Below, piece by piece: positions 1 to 11,845 of a stretch of 64,000 nucleotides of DNA. The stretch covers positions 14,048,643 through 14,112,642 of the forward strand of contig CM060326.1 in assembly GCA_030674155.1 (NCBI GenBank), written 5' to 3'. The notes beneath the pieces were generated by a model, which saw only the letters and a list, made by a program, of their open reading frames with translations, ran no database searches and was not told the DNA's origin. This stretch comes from Stramonita haemastoma (lineage: Eukaryota > Mollusca > Gastropoda > Neogastropoda > Muricidae). The stretch's first letter is position 1. Every line of letters begins with the position of its first letter. Made by a program: the position numbers and the translations under genes.

Positions 1-184
1 AATACAGGAAGAAACGAAGAGTGCTATCAAAATACAAGGTTGCCTCTCAGATTGCCTGTTTGAGTGTGTAGAGTATGTTCTCTTGGTTGTTGAAGTTTAC
101 AGGCATTTATTGTCAGGATATGTGTGCCGCTGTTTCAATCAATACACATGTGATGAAGATAATTATATGGAATACTTTAACTCT

Positions 185-188
185 GTGT

Positions 189-266
<78 letters not shown>

Positions 267-348
267 TGTGAGTGTGCATGTGTGTGAGTGTGCATGTGTG
301 TGAGTGAGAAGGAGATTTGATCTTACATGCATATTGTGTGTGTGTATG

Positions 349-410
<62 letters not shown>

Positions 411-470
411 ATGTGAGCGTACATGCGTGCATGCATGTGTGTGTATGCGCGCGTGTGTGTGTGCACGCAT
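185..470. repeat. TG microsatellites (two blocks)
   Basis: Nearly pure TG runs at 185-264 and 353-410, with interrupted TGTGAG/TGCATG variants between and after. Confidence 0.95.
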
Positions 471-1632
471 ATGTGACACACATACACAAACTTTAAAGCG
501 GCAACTGAAAACATCTATTACAAACATAATACAACAATGACTTTTAAATTTCATATACAGTTTCAGCAATACACATCAATCAAACAGAGTTCTAACCAGG
601 CGTTAAGCTTGGGAACACCCAACAAATTCCTTTTTTTTCCCCTCACAGGCATGCTACCATGTAAGTCACAACTAACTCGTGGTCTAGCATTTTGTTTTCA
701 TGGCATTTATAATTGAAAGCAATTAAGAGTTTACGACTGAAAGCTATTATTTAGGAACTGAGTCAGATCTGCACGTTGACAAGAACCAACTTCCCATCAC
801 AAACGCTTAGTGAATGAAATGGGGGAAGAGGGTAAAGAGCTCACGCTTTTCAGTATTCTGTGACAGGATCACAGCCACAAGTGTTCAAGGGCAAACTACA
901 ATAAAAGTAGCAAAACAAAATGTTGATGACCCCTAGATTATAACATTTAATTTCAGAGTTTTTATCTGCTTGTCCAAGGCAACAGTATATACACATTCAC
1001 TGTGAATATTTTCCTACCCCCCAAAAAAAAACCCATTGATTAGCAGTACAGATTTATTGTATATATTGACCACAAACAAAAAAGTCAAACCAACAACAAC
1101 AAAAATTACAACAAAAAGCCAGTGTTAGAAAACAAGCCTGGTAAAATGGAAGTTGAAAATTCAATGCATGTCTTTATCTTTCCATTTTACATTCTGTCAT
1201 TTGTGAACAGATTTGTCTCAAATAATCCTCTAATTAATCAAAAACAAAATATAACAGAAATACCCCCCCCCCCAAACAACACAAACAACATAAAAATATG
1301 CAGCGCCTTTGGAAGAAAAGCTGCTTTGCCAATCCCTAATCAAATCTGATTATGACCCAACAAGCTTAGGTGATTGCTCACAGGCAGTTTACCTTGACTT
1401 GTGATTAATAGTTGATTGTGCACAGGCGATTTACCTTGATTTCTGATTATGAAAACAGCCTCATCTAATTATTCTTTTCTCTCCCCCCTCCTTGGGACAC
1501 ATACACACACATATCTCTCAAAATATAATTTGTTGTTGTTGATGTGCGTTCCCCAGCTTAACACCCTGGGGGTAACCCAGAATATACTCTCTTGACTCTC
1601 TCTTCCCACCTGGGTATCACTGTGAGATAGGG

Positions 1633-1845
1633 GCCAGCATATATTGAGGGCCGCACCTATCTCCTCTTCCTCGCTGCTTTACCTTCCCTGACCCTTAAGA
1701 GGGCAGGTACCCATTTACAGTTGGGTGAACTGGGGGAACAGCACTGAGGCCAAGGCGCACAAACGGTCACCCATCCAACTTGGTAACCACGCTCGACACT
1801 GCTTCACTTGGCTGGGGGAAAGCCAGTGCTCTGACCCACCAGTTT
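1633..1845 (-). mobile_element. Family S5 SINE copy, partial
   Basis: This reverse copy in LONRF intron 3 contains GGGCAGGTACCCATTTACAG, CGGTCACCCATCCAACTTGG and GTGCTCTGACCCACCAG. The tail end before 1633 is diverged. Confidence 0.65.
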
Positions 1846-1940
1846 TTCTTCTTTCTGGACAGTTCTAGACCCAGTGTTCTTACTAAAAAAAATTTTTAAA
1901 TCTAGAAAATCAAACTCAAACGGTCTGCACCAAAACTCAC

Positions 1941-2230
1941 CGAGATGTTGCTGTTGCTGCTGCCTGGCAAAGGGGGTGGGGAGGAGAAGGGGGAGGAAGG
2001 GGGGAGGACAGCAGCGGAGGTGGGGGCTGGAAGCTGCTGGCCTCCGCCACAGTGTCGTCCATGATCTGTTTCAGGTGGGTGAGGGTGTCGGCCCCCAGGT
2101 GAGGCAGGAAGGGGGACACCTTGAAGTTGCTGCTCAGCAGCCTCCGGAACAGGGAGGGGTTCACCTCCATCTGGTGCTGCTGGGTTTTGGGGTCGTCCGG
2201 AGGCAGCTGCTTCAGGATCTTGTGCAGGGC
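1941..2230 (-). CDS. LONRF: LONRF-like coding exon 3: helical region and Pro-rich linker
   Basis: This exon is 290 nt (96 codons plus 2 nt). It starts in phase with exon 2 after a pyrimidine-rich acceptor (CTCCCCCCTCAG) and ends at a good donor (CG followed by GTGAGT). The first ~60 residues look alpha-helical (ALHKILKQLPPDDPKTQQH). The rest is a low-complexity Pro/Ser/Ala linker. In LONRF proteins a disordered linker separates the TPR block from the second RING and LON domain, so this position fits. The Pro-rich part has little conservation value, and its exact 3' edge rests on the splice signal. Confidence 0.82.
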
Positions 2231-3596
2231 CTGAGGGGGGGAGAGACATAAAATGAGATAAATGAAAATGTTTTTATTGGCCTTCAGCCACAATTCAAAT
2301 CAAAGTGGGAGATGGGGGGAATGGTTGTGCTTGCGTATAACAAATTTGTACAAAAATCTCACCAAAAAGCAACAGTACACACTTTATACAACTCTTCTTC
2401 CTATGCTAGAGATCCGAGGTTTACCAATGGTGAGTTTTCAGTATGCGACCATTTTGAACCCACCAGAAAGGTACATTCAGCATTCCTCCAACTTCAGGAA
2501 TTTATAACAAACATAGATGTTTAGGTGTGGAGGAAGCTCCTGAAGACACTACACTAGATAAAGCAAGGCATGGAAAATGGATACATGTACATACCCTGGA
2601 GAGATAATCTTTGGCCGACGTCACCTCCGTGTCCAGGGCCAGACACTGCAGAAACGCTATGACCGCGTCCTCGTAATGCCCCAGTTCAAACAGCGCCGTT
2701 CCTTTGCGGAAAAACCCTTTGGGCCAATCGGGACGCAGCTTCACCACCTTTTCCGCATCCTTCAGCGCTTCGGAAAACTGGTCCAGAGCAGCGTAGGCGT
2801 AGGATCGGTTGCTGTACAACAAGTGGTCTGCATCGGCTGTAAAAATATCAGGAAAAAAAACACATCACACAGCTGTCAGTTTCCCCTACTTTCGTTTCAG
2901 CTCCTCTCAGCTGCTAGTTATTCCATCTGGTCCCAGCCCAGATGGAGCTAGCTGGTGCTAATTATAGCAGGAACTGACCACACTTGGACTAAGTGAGAGG
3001 AAAGGGCATGCTAAATATAGCAGTCATGACTGAATGGTGTTGGATTTGTGCACTGTGATCATGAACAACACCTAACCTCAGCTCTTGTTTGTTTTTGAAA
3101 TTATTTTTATTCAGCATTAAATATTCCTCCTAACATTTTTTTTTAAAAATTCAAAACATGTTCCTAGTTATCCCTAAATTCAAACATTTCTATAGTCTCT
3201 CTTAATCTTTATTTAGTTGATATAATATGAAGATACGAATTAAAAAAAAAAGAAAAAGAAAACACAGCCTCACAGTTATAACAACATAAGTTCTCTATTT
3301 TATTCTGCACATTCACAAAGGTGCAGTAATAACAAATACTTTACCCCCATCAGTCCAAACAGCATTTAACAAGATTGATCATCATAATGATGACAACACT
3401 ATGGTCTATCTATCATCTTTTTTTTAAAACAAAAATTGCCCAGAACAAAAACAGAACTCAACAAACAAAACAAAAGAAAGAACCCATAGTTCTACGCAAA
3501 CAAACAAAACCAGAAAGACCCAAAACACAATTTATAAAACCAACAATAGACTGTAGACACAGTGACACACAGAGAGTGACACACAGAGAGTGACAC

Positions 3597-3631
<35 letters not shown>

Positions 3632-4004
3632 GAAACACAAGGGCAGATGTGTAGATTTTCAAACAATGATACCCACTCCTGACCAAAACATAACAATCAG
3701 TAAGTCAGCAACAAAGGCCCCCAGTCATGACTCCACAAATATGTTGTCCTTCTTTTCAGCCAAGGGAGGAAGGGGGGTGGGGGGTGGGGGACCGACCTAA
3801 ATATGTTACAGAGAATGACATACTAACACACATACTGTAGCCTGCAGTCCTATGTTCAAGATACGCACTGACACAGTTTTGAAGCCCAGGGCATTCAGAA
3901 AACAAGGCCATGATCTACGTGTATGCTTTGTAAGAAACTGTCAATATTTGACCCACATTCGCACTGAAAGAAAAAACAGATAAATTATGCGTGTGAGTGT
4001 ATCT

Positions 4005-4065
<61 letters not shown>

Positions 4066-4310
4066 TGGTGTGAGTGTGTGAGTGTGAGTGTGTGTGTGTA
4101 TGTGCAATCATGCGTGCGTGCATGTGTGTACATGTATACCACTTTACCACAGAGCAAAACAGAGAGACAGAGACAGAGACAGAGACAGAGTCAAAGTCAA
4201 AGTCTTTTACTTTGCGGATAATGAATAAGCTCTCATACATGTATGTGCTTTTCTACATCCAGTCCCCGCCCTTGTCAGGGATAAGATGAAGATGAAGATT
4301 GAGAGAAGAG

Positions 4311-4385
<75 letters not shown>

Positions 4386-5706
4386 AGAGAAGACAGACAG
4401 ACAGACAGACAGACAGAACAGACACAGAGACACACTCACACAGAGACAGAGAGACAGAGAGAGATGGAGCCATTCATGCCTTTGTCCCAACTGCTGCAGG
4501 GTAAATTTAAATATATATATATATATAAACTGTCACAGAGTGCAAGGTAATCTCTCATGAATGCACGCCATACACTTACACAGTTACAGTCTGGAGTTCT
4601 CAGTTTGTTCTTGATCCATCCCACTCCCAGAAAGTCGGTCAGTTTTATAACTTGTCTTGTTACTGGTGAAGGTGACTGCACAGGTATCATGTGTGTATGC
4701 CTCCTGCCTTGCATCCTCCTTTTTGCTCCCACTCTTGACTTTAATCCTTCCTTATGTACTAGTTAAAGGTTAAAAAAAAGGTAAAGGTGTCCCATAACCT
4801 TTGTGGTTGTAGGGGAGTGAGGCATCAGAGACCTCAGCTTCTCTAGGGGGCCAGCATATTAAGGGTGGCGTCCATCTCCTCTCCCTCCCTGCTTTACCTT
4901 CCCTGACCCTAAAGAGGGCAGGTACCCATTTACAGCTGGGTGAACTGGGGGGACTGTACTGAAGTTAATGTTAAGGCGTGCAAACGGTCACCCATCTAAC
5001 TGGTAACCACGCTCGATGCTGCTTAACTTGACTGGGGGAAACCGGAAAGCGAGTGCTCTGACCACTGAGCTATCCCACCCCCACTAGTTAAAACCAACCC
5101 CGAATTTTAATAAATCGGCACTATTTACTTATGAAACCACCCCCAAACCTAGCTTCATACTTTAGTGTGCATATGCATGCATTCAAAACAAACCTGTTAC
5201 CTTGCTTTATCTTTCTTTTAAACATTGTAACAAATCGCAACATTCATGTTATCATTTTATCTCTAGAAATGTATTTAACCAACCCAAAGTCTGACTTAGT
5301 TAATCACAGCTTCTTTTATGTTGCTTTAAATTATAATTAAAATTAAAACTAGTCCAAACCTTTCCTTTTTCAGGATAAATTTCCTTACTTAAAAACATCA
5401 CATATTGTAAACTACTATTAATCAAAAGAAACTAGTAAAAACTATATTACCATTACTATTAAATATCTATCAGCGTCAGAGTGTGCCAAAATGTTAATAA
5501 AAAAATTAGGATTTCTTAAACATTAAAACCAACCCCCAAACCTCACTTCGGACTTTTTTTTTAAACATGTACAATGAATACAACCCACCCAAAACAGCCA
5601 TCACCCCCTCCCCCCAGCACTTGGCATAAATGTATTCCCCCTCACCCTTACTATCTTTTTCACTCTTTATGTTAGTATACTTTTTAACATATTTCATTAG
5701 TGTGTG

Positions 5707-5756
<50 letters not shown>

Positions 5757-5951
5757 CATGCAGCGTGTGTGTGTGCATGTGTGTGTGTGTGTGCATGCCT
5801 GCCTGCATGAGTGCCTGCACGTGTCATTGTGTGTAAAATAAAAACTCAAAAAGTGACAAACATGGCTTTAGAAATAGAAGGTACACAATGAAAATCACAT
5901 AAATTTATAAAATTACTTGACATAAATATGATTAATGACTGAATGACATTT

Positions 5952-6032
<81 letters not shown>

Positions 6033-6438
6033 TTGTGTGGTGGTGCGCGTGTGTGTGTACGTTCAAATTTGCTAAATCTATAAAATGTTATTGATAGCTT
6101 GTGTGTTGATTAGGTCGAATACAAGCGCTTTGATTTGTTTTGTTTTGTTTGGTGTGGTTTTTTTTTACAAGGTATTAGCGCTATATAAATTCCATGTACT
6201 ATATATCATTATTGTTATTTTTATTATTATCATCATCATCATCATTAATTATTATTTTGTTTCTCAACACAAGAGATGCCATTGTTCAATTATTTGGAGC
6301 TTACCTTCAGTCCACTATATTTACTACTTCTAGAACTTTGTACCCATCACACTGTTATCAGTATGCAAATATAATCCCCCCCCCCCCCCCCCCCCCCCCC
6401 CCGCCTAATTTTCATGGAGAGAGAGAGAGAGAGAGAGA

Positions 6439-6509
<71 letters not shown>

Positions 6510-7944
6510 GGGTTATGCAGACTTGAACTCAGTATAAAAACAGAAAAAAATTCTTGTGTGTGTGTGTGTTGTGTGTGTGTGTGTGCATGGTGCGTGCGTG
6601 TGTGTGTGCGTGTGTGTGTGTGTGTGTTTGTGTGCGAGCGTTGTGTGTGTGCATGTGTGCGTGCGTGCGTGTGTGCATGTGTGCATAGAGTGAGAGTGGA
6701 AGGAGGCTACATCCTGTCAATCTCTGAACATATAATTTTTGGTGAAAGTGCTCATGAATAACCTCCCTCCACATGATCATCATCATGGATAAGAAAGGAA
6801 ATGAAAGAAAGAGAAAGAAGGGTAGTGATGGTGTTGAGTGCATTGCCTCATCGATTCAACAAGATTATTTCCCTGGCTATGTAATCATACTCAGGCTCAG
6901 ATAAAACATGCTTAATTCACTGATCAGTACGCTTCTAGTTACAAAATGAGTAGCACAGCAGTAACATAGGCTTCAGAGTTCAGTACAAAGTTCTACAAAT
7001 AGGTCAACAGATAACCTAGCTCCACTTATCATCTTACCTTGAACTACCAATATTTTGTCCTATATACATGATAGCAAAAGCAAAAAAAAAAAAGATGCAT
7101 AACAAATAGGCCTACTAAACAACTGAAAAATATGTTTTCTTCTTCTTTCAATGCATAATTATAATCTAATGCCATACATTACAGCTCAACAATACTGTTA
7201 ATGTCATATCTATATCATCCTTTCATTTAAAACTGTGCGAAACAAAAAATACAATTCACACCACCACCACCTCATGAAGACAAGTGAAATACTACACAGA
7301 GAAGAAAAACAAAACTTGAACACCAAAACGGGAAAGCTGTCACTTACATAACTGAATGGCCTCGCTGTATGATATAATTGCACGTTGGAAGTCCTTTTTC
7401 TCGAAAAATTTGTTGCCTTCAGCTTTCAACTCCGCAGCTCTGCACGTATCTGGAAACCACTTGTGTATAACATTTGATAACACAACATTTGTTCGTATAG
7501 TGGAGGGTTTCAATCTGTAGTGCACGATCCCACATGCTTTACACGTTTTCGTTGGGTCACGTTCTAAACACTTACGGCAGAAGGTGTGTCCGCAATTGAT
7601 GGTCACTGGATCGTTCACAATCCCACGACACAACAAACATGTAAACATACAACTTTTCTTCATCGAATCGTTTGGACAAGCAGTACCTTTGATCGAGTCC
7701 TGGCTGAGAGTTTCTATTAATGCTGTAACCAAGTGTTTTAACTTTTCATGAGTCACTCGGCCCAATCGAAAAGCGTTTGTGTAAGCATCGAACGCTTTCC
7801 TGAACTGTCCTCCTCGAGCAAAGCTGTCTGCTAATCCCAGATATAACTCAGCTTGCGGTCCATTCTCCTTTATCGTCCTCTCGTAAATATCCGCAGCCAG
7901 TTCAAAATTGTTAGTACTAAACGCTTGACGAGCAGATCAACCAT
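1941..7944 (-). CDS. LONRF: LONRF-like RING/TPR E3 ligase gene, 5' part (3 coding exons)
   Basis: The gene has coding exons 7944-7348, 2836-2595 and 2230-1941 on the minus strand. Introns start GTAAGT, GTATGT and GTGAGT, and their acceptors end TTTTACAG and CCCCCTCAG. Phases agree at both joins (1 nt + 2 nt, then 0/0), and the last exon ends with 2 nt pending, so the gene continues beyond base 1. About 373 residues are visible, in the order TPR, C3HC4 RING, TPR, Pro-rich linker. This is the N-terminal layout of the LON peptidase N-terminal domain and RING finger family (LONRF1/2/3). Family knowledge predicts a second RING and a LON domain downstream, and a role as a cytosolic E3 ubiquitin ligase. 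That role is inferred, since the C-terminal half is not here. Other TPR+RING proteins are less likely, because LONRF is the family with TPR on both sides of the first RING. Confidence 0.85.
2595..2836 (-). CDS. LONRF: LONRF-like coding exon 2: TPR repeats
   Basis: This exon is 242 nt: 2 nt completing the split codon (Ser) plus 80 codons. It encodes two TPR-type helical pairs. One starts at HLLYSNRSYAYAALDQFSEA. The next carries LRPDWPKGFFRKGTALFELG, similar in style to co-chaperone TPRs and typical of LONRF. The acceptor is TTTTACAG, and the donor is CCAGG followed by GTATGT. The protein context is continuous with the TPR begun at the end of exon 1. Confidence 0.9.
4008..4100. repeat. TG microsatellite
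   Basis: A TG run with GAGTG interruptions at its 3' side. Confidence 0.95.
4203..4283 (-). mobile_element. Family A SINE, diverged fragment
   Basis: GCGGATAATGAATAAGCTCT and TACATCCAGTCCCCGCCC resemble the family A tail in minus orientation. A GA array follows. Confidence 0.5.
4298..4470. repeat. GA / CAGA microsatellite
   Basis: A GA run passes into (CAGA)n near 4390-4420 and then a mixed CACA/GAGA tract. Confidence 0.95.
4779..5083 (-). mobile_element. Family S5 SINE copy
   Basis: This copy is reverse-oriented in LONRF intron 1. It reads GGTAAAGGTGTCCCATAACC through CGGTCACCCATCTAACTGG and GCTTAACTTGACTGG to GAGCTATCCCACCCC, that is tail, 5S-like block and tRNA-like head on the minus strand. 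Confidence 0.72.
5700..6060. repeat. TG microsatellites
   Basis: Two TG arrays (5700-5795 and 5952-6058) are separated by ~150 bp of AT-rich DNA. The second leads into a family D element. Confidence 0.95.
6055..6250 (+). mobile_element. Family D element: TG array, ~150-bp core, ATT tail
   Basis: A TG array leads into GTTCAAATTTGCTAAATCTA, GGTCGAATACAAGCGCTTTG and AGCGCTATATAAATTCCATG, then AT/ATT-rich sequence. The copies at 34195-34400 and 60135-60277 have the same layout. Confidence 0.65.
6376..6685. repeat. Poly(C)27, then GA array, then TG array
   Basis: C27 at 6376-6402, GA at 6417-6507, TG with GCGTGC variants at 6556-6685. Confidence 0.95.
7348..7944 (-). CDS. LONRF: LONRF-like coding exon 1: TPR and RING finger
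   Basis: The frame is open from 7936 to the donor at 7348/7347 (196 codons plus 1 nt). The first ~58 residues form TPR-like helices (ELYLGLADSFARGGQFRKAF). A C3HC4 RING follows at about residues 100-135: CLLC, then CGH, then CRKC, then CKAC, with all eight zinc ligands present. A canonical TPR begins near residue 166 (AELKAEGNKFFEKKDF). The only well-placed start is ATG at 7944-7942 in a good context (AACCATGG). It is one base out of frame, and the RING frame has a stop (TGA) at 7939-7937. A lost base between 7941 and 7937 would explain this. A spliced-in upstream exon using an acceptor near 7924 is the alternative. Confidence 0.88.
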
Positions 7945-8069
7945 GGTTAACACATACGCTGCCTCCGAACCATAGCATAGGCCTGTGTCTGACTCAGTCT
8001 TCCTCGTGTCTTACAAAACGAAGAACGAGAAGTTACATAAAGATCACATGACTCGAAAGGCGGCTTCTC

Positions 8070-8074
8070 ATTGG
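8070..8074 (-). promoter_or_regulatory. CCAAT box upstream of the LONRF-like gene
   Basis: Read on the minus strand, CAACCAATGAGAA fits the NF-Y consensus. It lies 126 nt upstream of the candidate ATG at 7944, a usual promoter distance. An M-box-like TCATGTGA lies close by (8044-8051, minus strand). No TATA box is evident. The assignment rests on position and consensus only. Confidence 0.35.
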
Positions 8075-8786
8075 TTGAACTTGACCTCGATCAAACTGTT
8101 ACACAAACTTGCATACGGGTGAAACGTGAACTTGACCTTTAAATCTGCACAAAGAGGAGTTACGAAAGAAGAGGTTGTAGATAAAATATATCGAAAATGC
8201 ACTTTACTTATATTCCAGAGAGACACGACAAACTTTATACTCGCAAGCCTGGGCAGTTTTTGTCATTTTACTGTTTACAAGACATCTATTATTAGTTAAA
8301 AAAGTAAAACAAGGAAAGATCACCTTAGGCATTGGTGATTGAATTGCTCGTTTACAGACTAAACTGAAACAAGTTTTGAAAGGTGAAAACAATGACTTCC
8401 TATCAAAATAACAAAAAGAAACTAAACTAATGTTGCTGCTGTTCGTTTTCACTATTAATAGCAAGATACAACGTATTTCAAGTGCCTGTGGTAGTGCTGT
8501 AAGCGCGCTACTGGAAAAGTTTTTCACCTTTCAGTGGGAATTTGATATTATGGCATATATTACAGTTGTTCAATGTCTTCAATGACATCTTTACTAGGGG
8601 CAGAGTGCATACGAGAGATATTGGAGTCACCTATGCACTGCTAGCTAGCGCTACGAAGCTGGATGGATGGGATTTTAACGTGTGCGCAACATGTCTTGCA
8701 TGCGATTACAAAACGACTTACTTCGGTTTATATTTAGGGTCTTATTCGAAGGAAAGTAATAAGATCATACCAATGTTTACTTCAGA

Positions 8787-8791
8787 CCCCC

Positions 8792-8822
<31 letters not shown>

Positions 8823-8835
8823 ACACACCCGCCTT

Positions 8836-8866
<31 letters not shown>
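8787..8866. repeat. C22, CA array, T12, G21
   Basis: Successive homopolymers: C at 8787-8808, AC at 8809-8828, T at about 8834-8845, G at 8846-8866. The C and G runs could pair into a long hairpin. Confidence 0.95.
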
Positions 8867-8867
<1 letters not shown>

Positions 8868-9136
8868 GGGGTTGTTGTTATTGTTTGTTGTTGTACGCAT
8901 GTTAGTCGTGGCGGGTTTAGGTAGTCCCTAGAACTGAGATCCCTATCTTTAAAATGGGATCGGTGTAATGATGTCACTGGTTGTAGGCTCTCAACTGGTT
9001 GCCTGAAAGAACACGTTTAGCCTAGGTGGTGAGGGTCAGGTAGGCCTAGCTTGTTGGTCAACACAGACAGTCCCACTGGCTCTTTCCTTGATTTTGAAAC
9101 TGCTATAATAGGCCTACTTATTTTTTATTTTATTCT

Positions 9137-9349
9137 TTTATATCGAGGATAATGGAATAAGCACTCATGTCCTTTTTTTTTACATCCAGTCCCCGTGTGT
9201 ATGCAGTTTTTGTGAATCGTGTCATCTATTCCCACCGGCATACGATAGCCTACTCTTACGAAAAGCGGAACAGGATTTTACGTGTGGGCAAGAGTTCTGC
9301 GTACGTTCGCACACGGGGCCACGGTTTACAGTCTCATTCGAAGGACTAA
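9137..9349 (-). mobile_element. Family A SINE, head-truncated copy
   Basis: It runs from ATCGAGGATAATGGAATAAG to CACACGGGGCCACGGTTTAC and TCGAAGGACT. The tRNA-like end is missing. Confidence 0.78.
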
Positions 9350-9924
9350 TAGAAGTCATTTACCTGCCCAAAGGGCTTTTTAGTCCATGGCTAATAATGC
9401 AACTAAACGTAGGCTAGCAGGTTTGAGCAAGGCACATTACTTGCTTTCTTTCTCGCATTTTCGGAGGCATTTTTGGAGGCAAACATCCGTGGTTAATGCT
9501 AAGTAATTAACAAAATTATATGTTGTTGTTGGATTTCTTCATCTTAACACCATGGAGGGGGGTGGGGGTGGGGGTGGGTGGGGTGGGTGGTGGCTGGGGG
9601 GTCACCCTCAGTGTGTACTGCTCAGCTCACTCAATACACATTAAATAAGTTACTGTGAGAAAAAAAAAAAAAACACCGTGGTCAAGAATTTGGCGGGTAG
9701 GGGGTGTTTCCCGTCACCTTGTCATACAAGAAGCCATGCTCTGGTTTTAAAAGGATGTTTATAATAATGATTCTTATGATAAGATTTTTTTGAAAATCCC
9801 TGAAGTCGGAATGCAGCTATCTTGATGATGGGTTAAAGTGGTTGCATACACAAAATGTCACCATTGATGAACTTGGGAGCTTTAGCTGAGCTGAGAATGA
9901 AATAACCAAACAAACACGCGCGCG

Positions 9925-9958
<34 letters not shown>

Positions 9959-10200
9959 GAAGAGGAAGAAGAAGAAAGAAAGAAAGAGAACATAAGTTGG
10001 GGACAGGGTACATTCTTCCTATCTGTCCATCTGTAGTTTGTTTAGTTCGACCCAGCCCTCCACCCTGTACTGTCTGGAGCTAATTGACGTTTCTTTCCGC
10101 ATGACTTTACAGATGGCAACGTGGTGTAGTGGTGTAGGCTACAGGCCTGCCATATTGTCAAGATGGCATCTACCTCACTCACCTTCTGGACATTCTGTAT
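9350..10200. other. Intergenic; G-rich tract and CA run only
   Basis: Contains a G-run cluster (9557-9601) and a CA array (9930-9957). No gene is seen. Confidence 0.6.
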
Positions 10201-10204
10201 TACA

Positions 10205-10206
<2 letters not shown>

Positions 10207-10292
<86 letters not shown>

Positions 10293-10399
10293 ATTCCCTA
10301 ATCAGGGCAAGGGCCGGATGAAAAAAAGTATGTGAATGCTTTCTCGTTACCCTTGAAAAATAAAGACTATTCGTTCATTCGTTCATTTATTCATTCTCT

Positions 10400-10487
<88 letters not shown>

Positions 10488-10604
10488 GTACTGGTTATTG
10501 CGAAGTGGCTAAAAAGGTTCTCTGCTATGAATGTGTACTTTTCCCTTGCTCCAAACATGTTTTGTATAGTGGCCCAAGGCCGAAGTACAATATTTTTTTT
10601 TAGT

Positions 10605-10671
<67 letters not shown>
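10207..10671. repeat. Three CT microsatellites
   Basis: CT runs at 10207-10289, 10396-10484 and 10609-10671, each over 60 nt. A (CTTGC)n pentamer run follows at about 10708-10735. Confidence 0.95.
10292..10400 (+). repeat. Dispersed repeat 3' end with ATTC tail
   Basis: TAATCAGGGCAAGGGCCGGA, CGTTACCCTTGAAAAATAAA and a (TTCA)n-like tail recur at 11018-11110. This looks like the 3' end of a non-LTR element, but no coding part is present. Confidence 0.5.
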
Positions 10672-10676
<5 letters not shown>

Positions 10677-11017
10677 GCTTATCTATTATCCTCGAATAAA
10701 AGAATTTGCCTTGCCTTGCCTTGCCTTGCCTTGCCCCCCCTCTCTCTTCTCTCTTCTTTGATTTAATTATAACCAGTGTATCTGTCTTGACATGAATATT
10801 AGTGTTAGTTAGGGATTATGTCTTTGTTGAATGCATGTCTATCTCTTTTGTTTAAATAATTATCAATGTACCCAGTGGGGATTATGCATTTGTTGAGTGT
10901 ATACCTATCTCCTTTTTTTTTTTTAAAGCATAGGTTGAACTTTTATTGTTGGTAATGGTGATTTTGTTTTTCTTTTGTTTTTGTTGTTGTTTATTTTGTT
11001 TTTGTTTTGCTATACCC

Positions 11018-11110
11018 TGATCAGGGCAAGGGCCAGATGAAATAAAGTATGTGAATACTCACTCTGTTACCCTTGAAAAATAAAGGTTATTCATTCATTC
11101 CTTAATTCAT
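11018..11110 (+). repeat. Second copy of the ATTC-tailed repeat
   Basis: TGATCAGGGCAAGGGCCAGA, TGTTACCCTTGAAAAATAAA and GGTTATTCATTCATTCC are collinear with the copy at 10292. Confidence 0.5.
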
Positions 11111-11549
11111 ATTCATCATTCTTTATTCATTCTCTCTTATTTCATTAGGTCCCAGCGCTATCACTTATGCTTTTTTTTTTTTTTAAAGGAAGACTGACAA
11201 TATATTTTCTTTTTAAACGTTTCACTATATTTTGCCTGCATTGCTTTGTTCTGGTAAGGAGGTAGCGAGATTATGAACACTCTGGTAGGTCAAGGACAAT
11301 TATAAGTATTATGCGTTCTGCTGTGCTGTTTGCCTAAATGACATTTTTCGTGTGTGTGTGGTGGTGGGTGGGGGGGGGGGGGGTATAATGTAAGTATGAT
11401 GAGTATGTTTGTGTGTTGTGTTTTATATATATTATACTTTATATATATATATATATTTATGTTATTATTTATATTATTATATATTTATTTATTTTTATCT
11501 TTTTCTTCCTTTTTATCTGTTTTCATCTCACACCCCCTTACTTCTTCAT

Positions 11550-11551
<2 letters not shown>

Positions 11552-11644
<93 letters not shown>

Positions 11645-11785
11645 TTAAATCAAATTCAAATTTAACTCTTTTATTTCGAGGCCATTGTAAGCCGGTGGGA
11701 ACGGTGACAACATTTACAAAACTGCATACACACGGGGACTAAATGTAAAAAAAAAAGCGTAGGAGTACTTATTCCACTATCCTCG

Positions 11786-11842
<57 letters not shown>
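11552..11842. repeat. GA array and CA array around a family A fragment
   Basis: GA at 11552-11639 and CA at 11788-11841. Confidence 0.95.
11668..11786 (+). mobile_element. Family A SINE, tail fragment
   Basis: Plus-orientation tail: GCCGGTGGGAACGGTGACAA, CATACACACGGGGACT, then TATTCCACTATCCTCGAAAC. It runs straight into a CA array. Confidence 0.72.

Positions 11843-11845
<3 letters not shown>

Larger units (their letters stand above)
1..1940 (-). other. Start of LONRF-like intron 3; repeats only
   Basis: This stretch is downstream of the exon 3 donor. It holds TG arrays at 185-300 and 334-470, AT-rich DNA from 480 to 1520, and a family S5 SINE copy near 1633-1845. No frame shows a second RING (C-x2-C...CGH) or LON domain, so the next exon must lie outside the window. 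Confidence 0.6.
2837..7347 (-). other. LONRF-like intron 1 (4.5 kb), repeat-filled
   Basis: This intron lies between exons 1 and 2. It holds a family S5 SINE (4779-5083), a family A fragment (4203-4283), TG/CA arrays (3595-3632, 4008-4100, 5700-5795, 5952-6060, 6556-6685), GA/CAGA arrays (4298-4470, 6417-6507), a 27-nt poly(C) run (6376-6402) and a family D element (6055-6250). Between these is AT-rich DNA with no coding signal. Confidence 0.7.
7945..9130. other. LONRF 5' flank, no gene seen
   Basis: Upstream of the LONRF start lie the CCAAT box region and AT-rich DNA, then the C22/G21 block. No coding signal is seen. Confidence 0.5.

Noticed and set aside
1937..2293. Use of the whole 118-codon frame as LONRF exon 3
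   Set aside because: The first ~21 codons precede a clear CCCCCTCAG acceptor and the last codon runs past the GTGAGT donor, so both ends are intronic.
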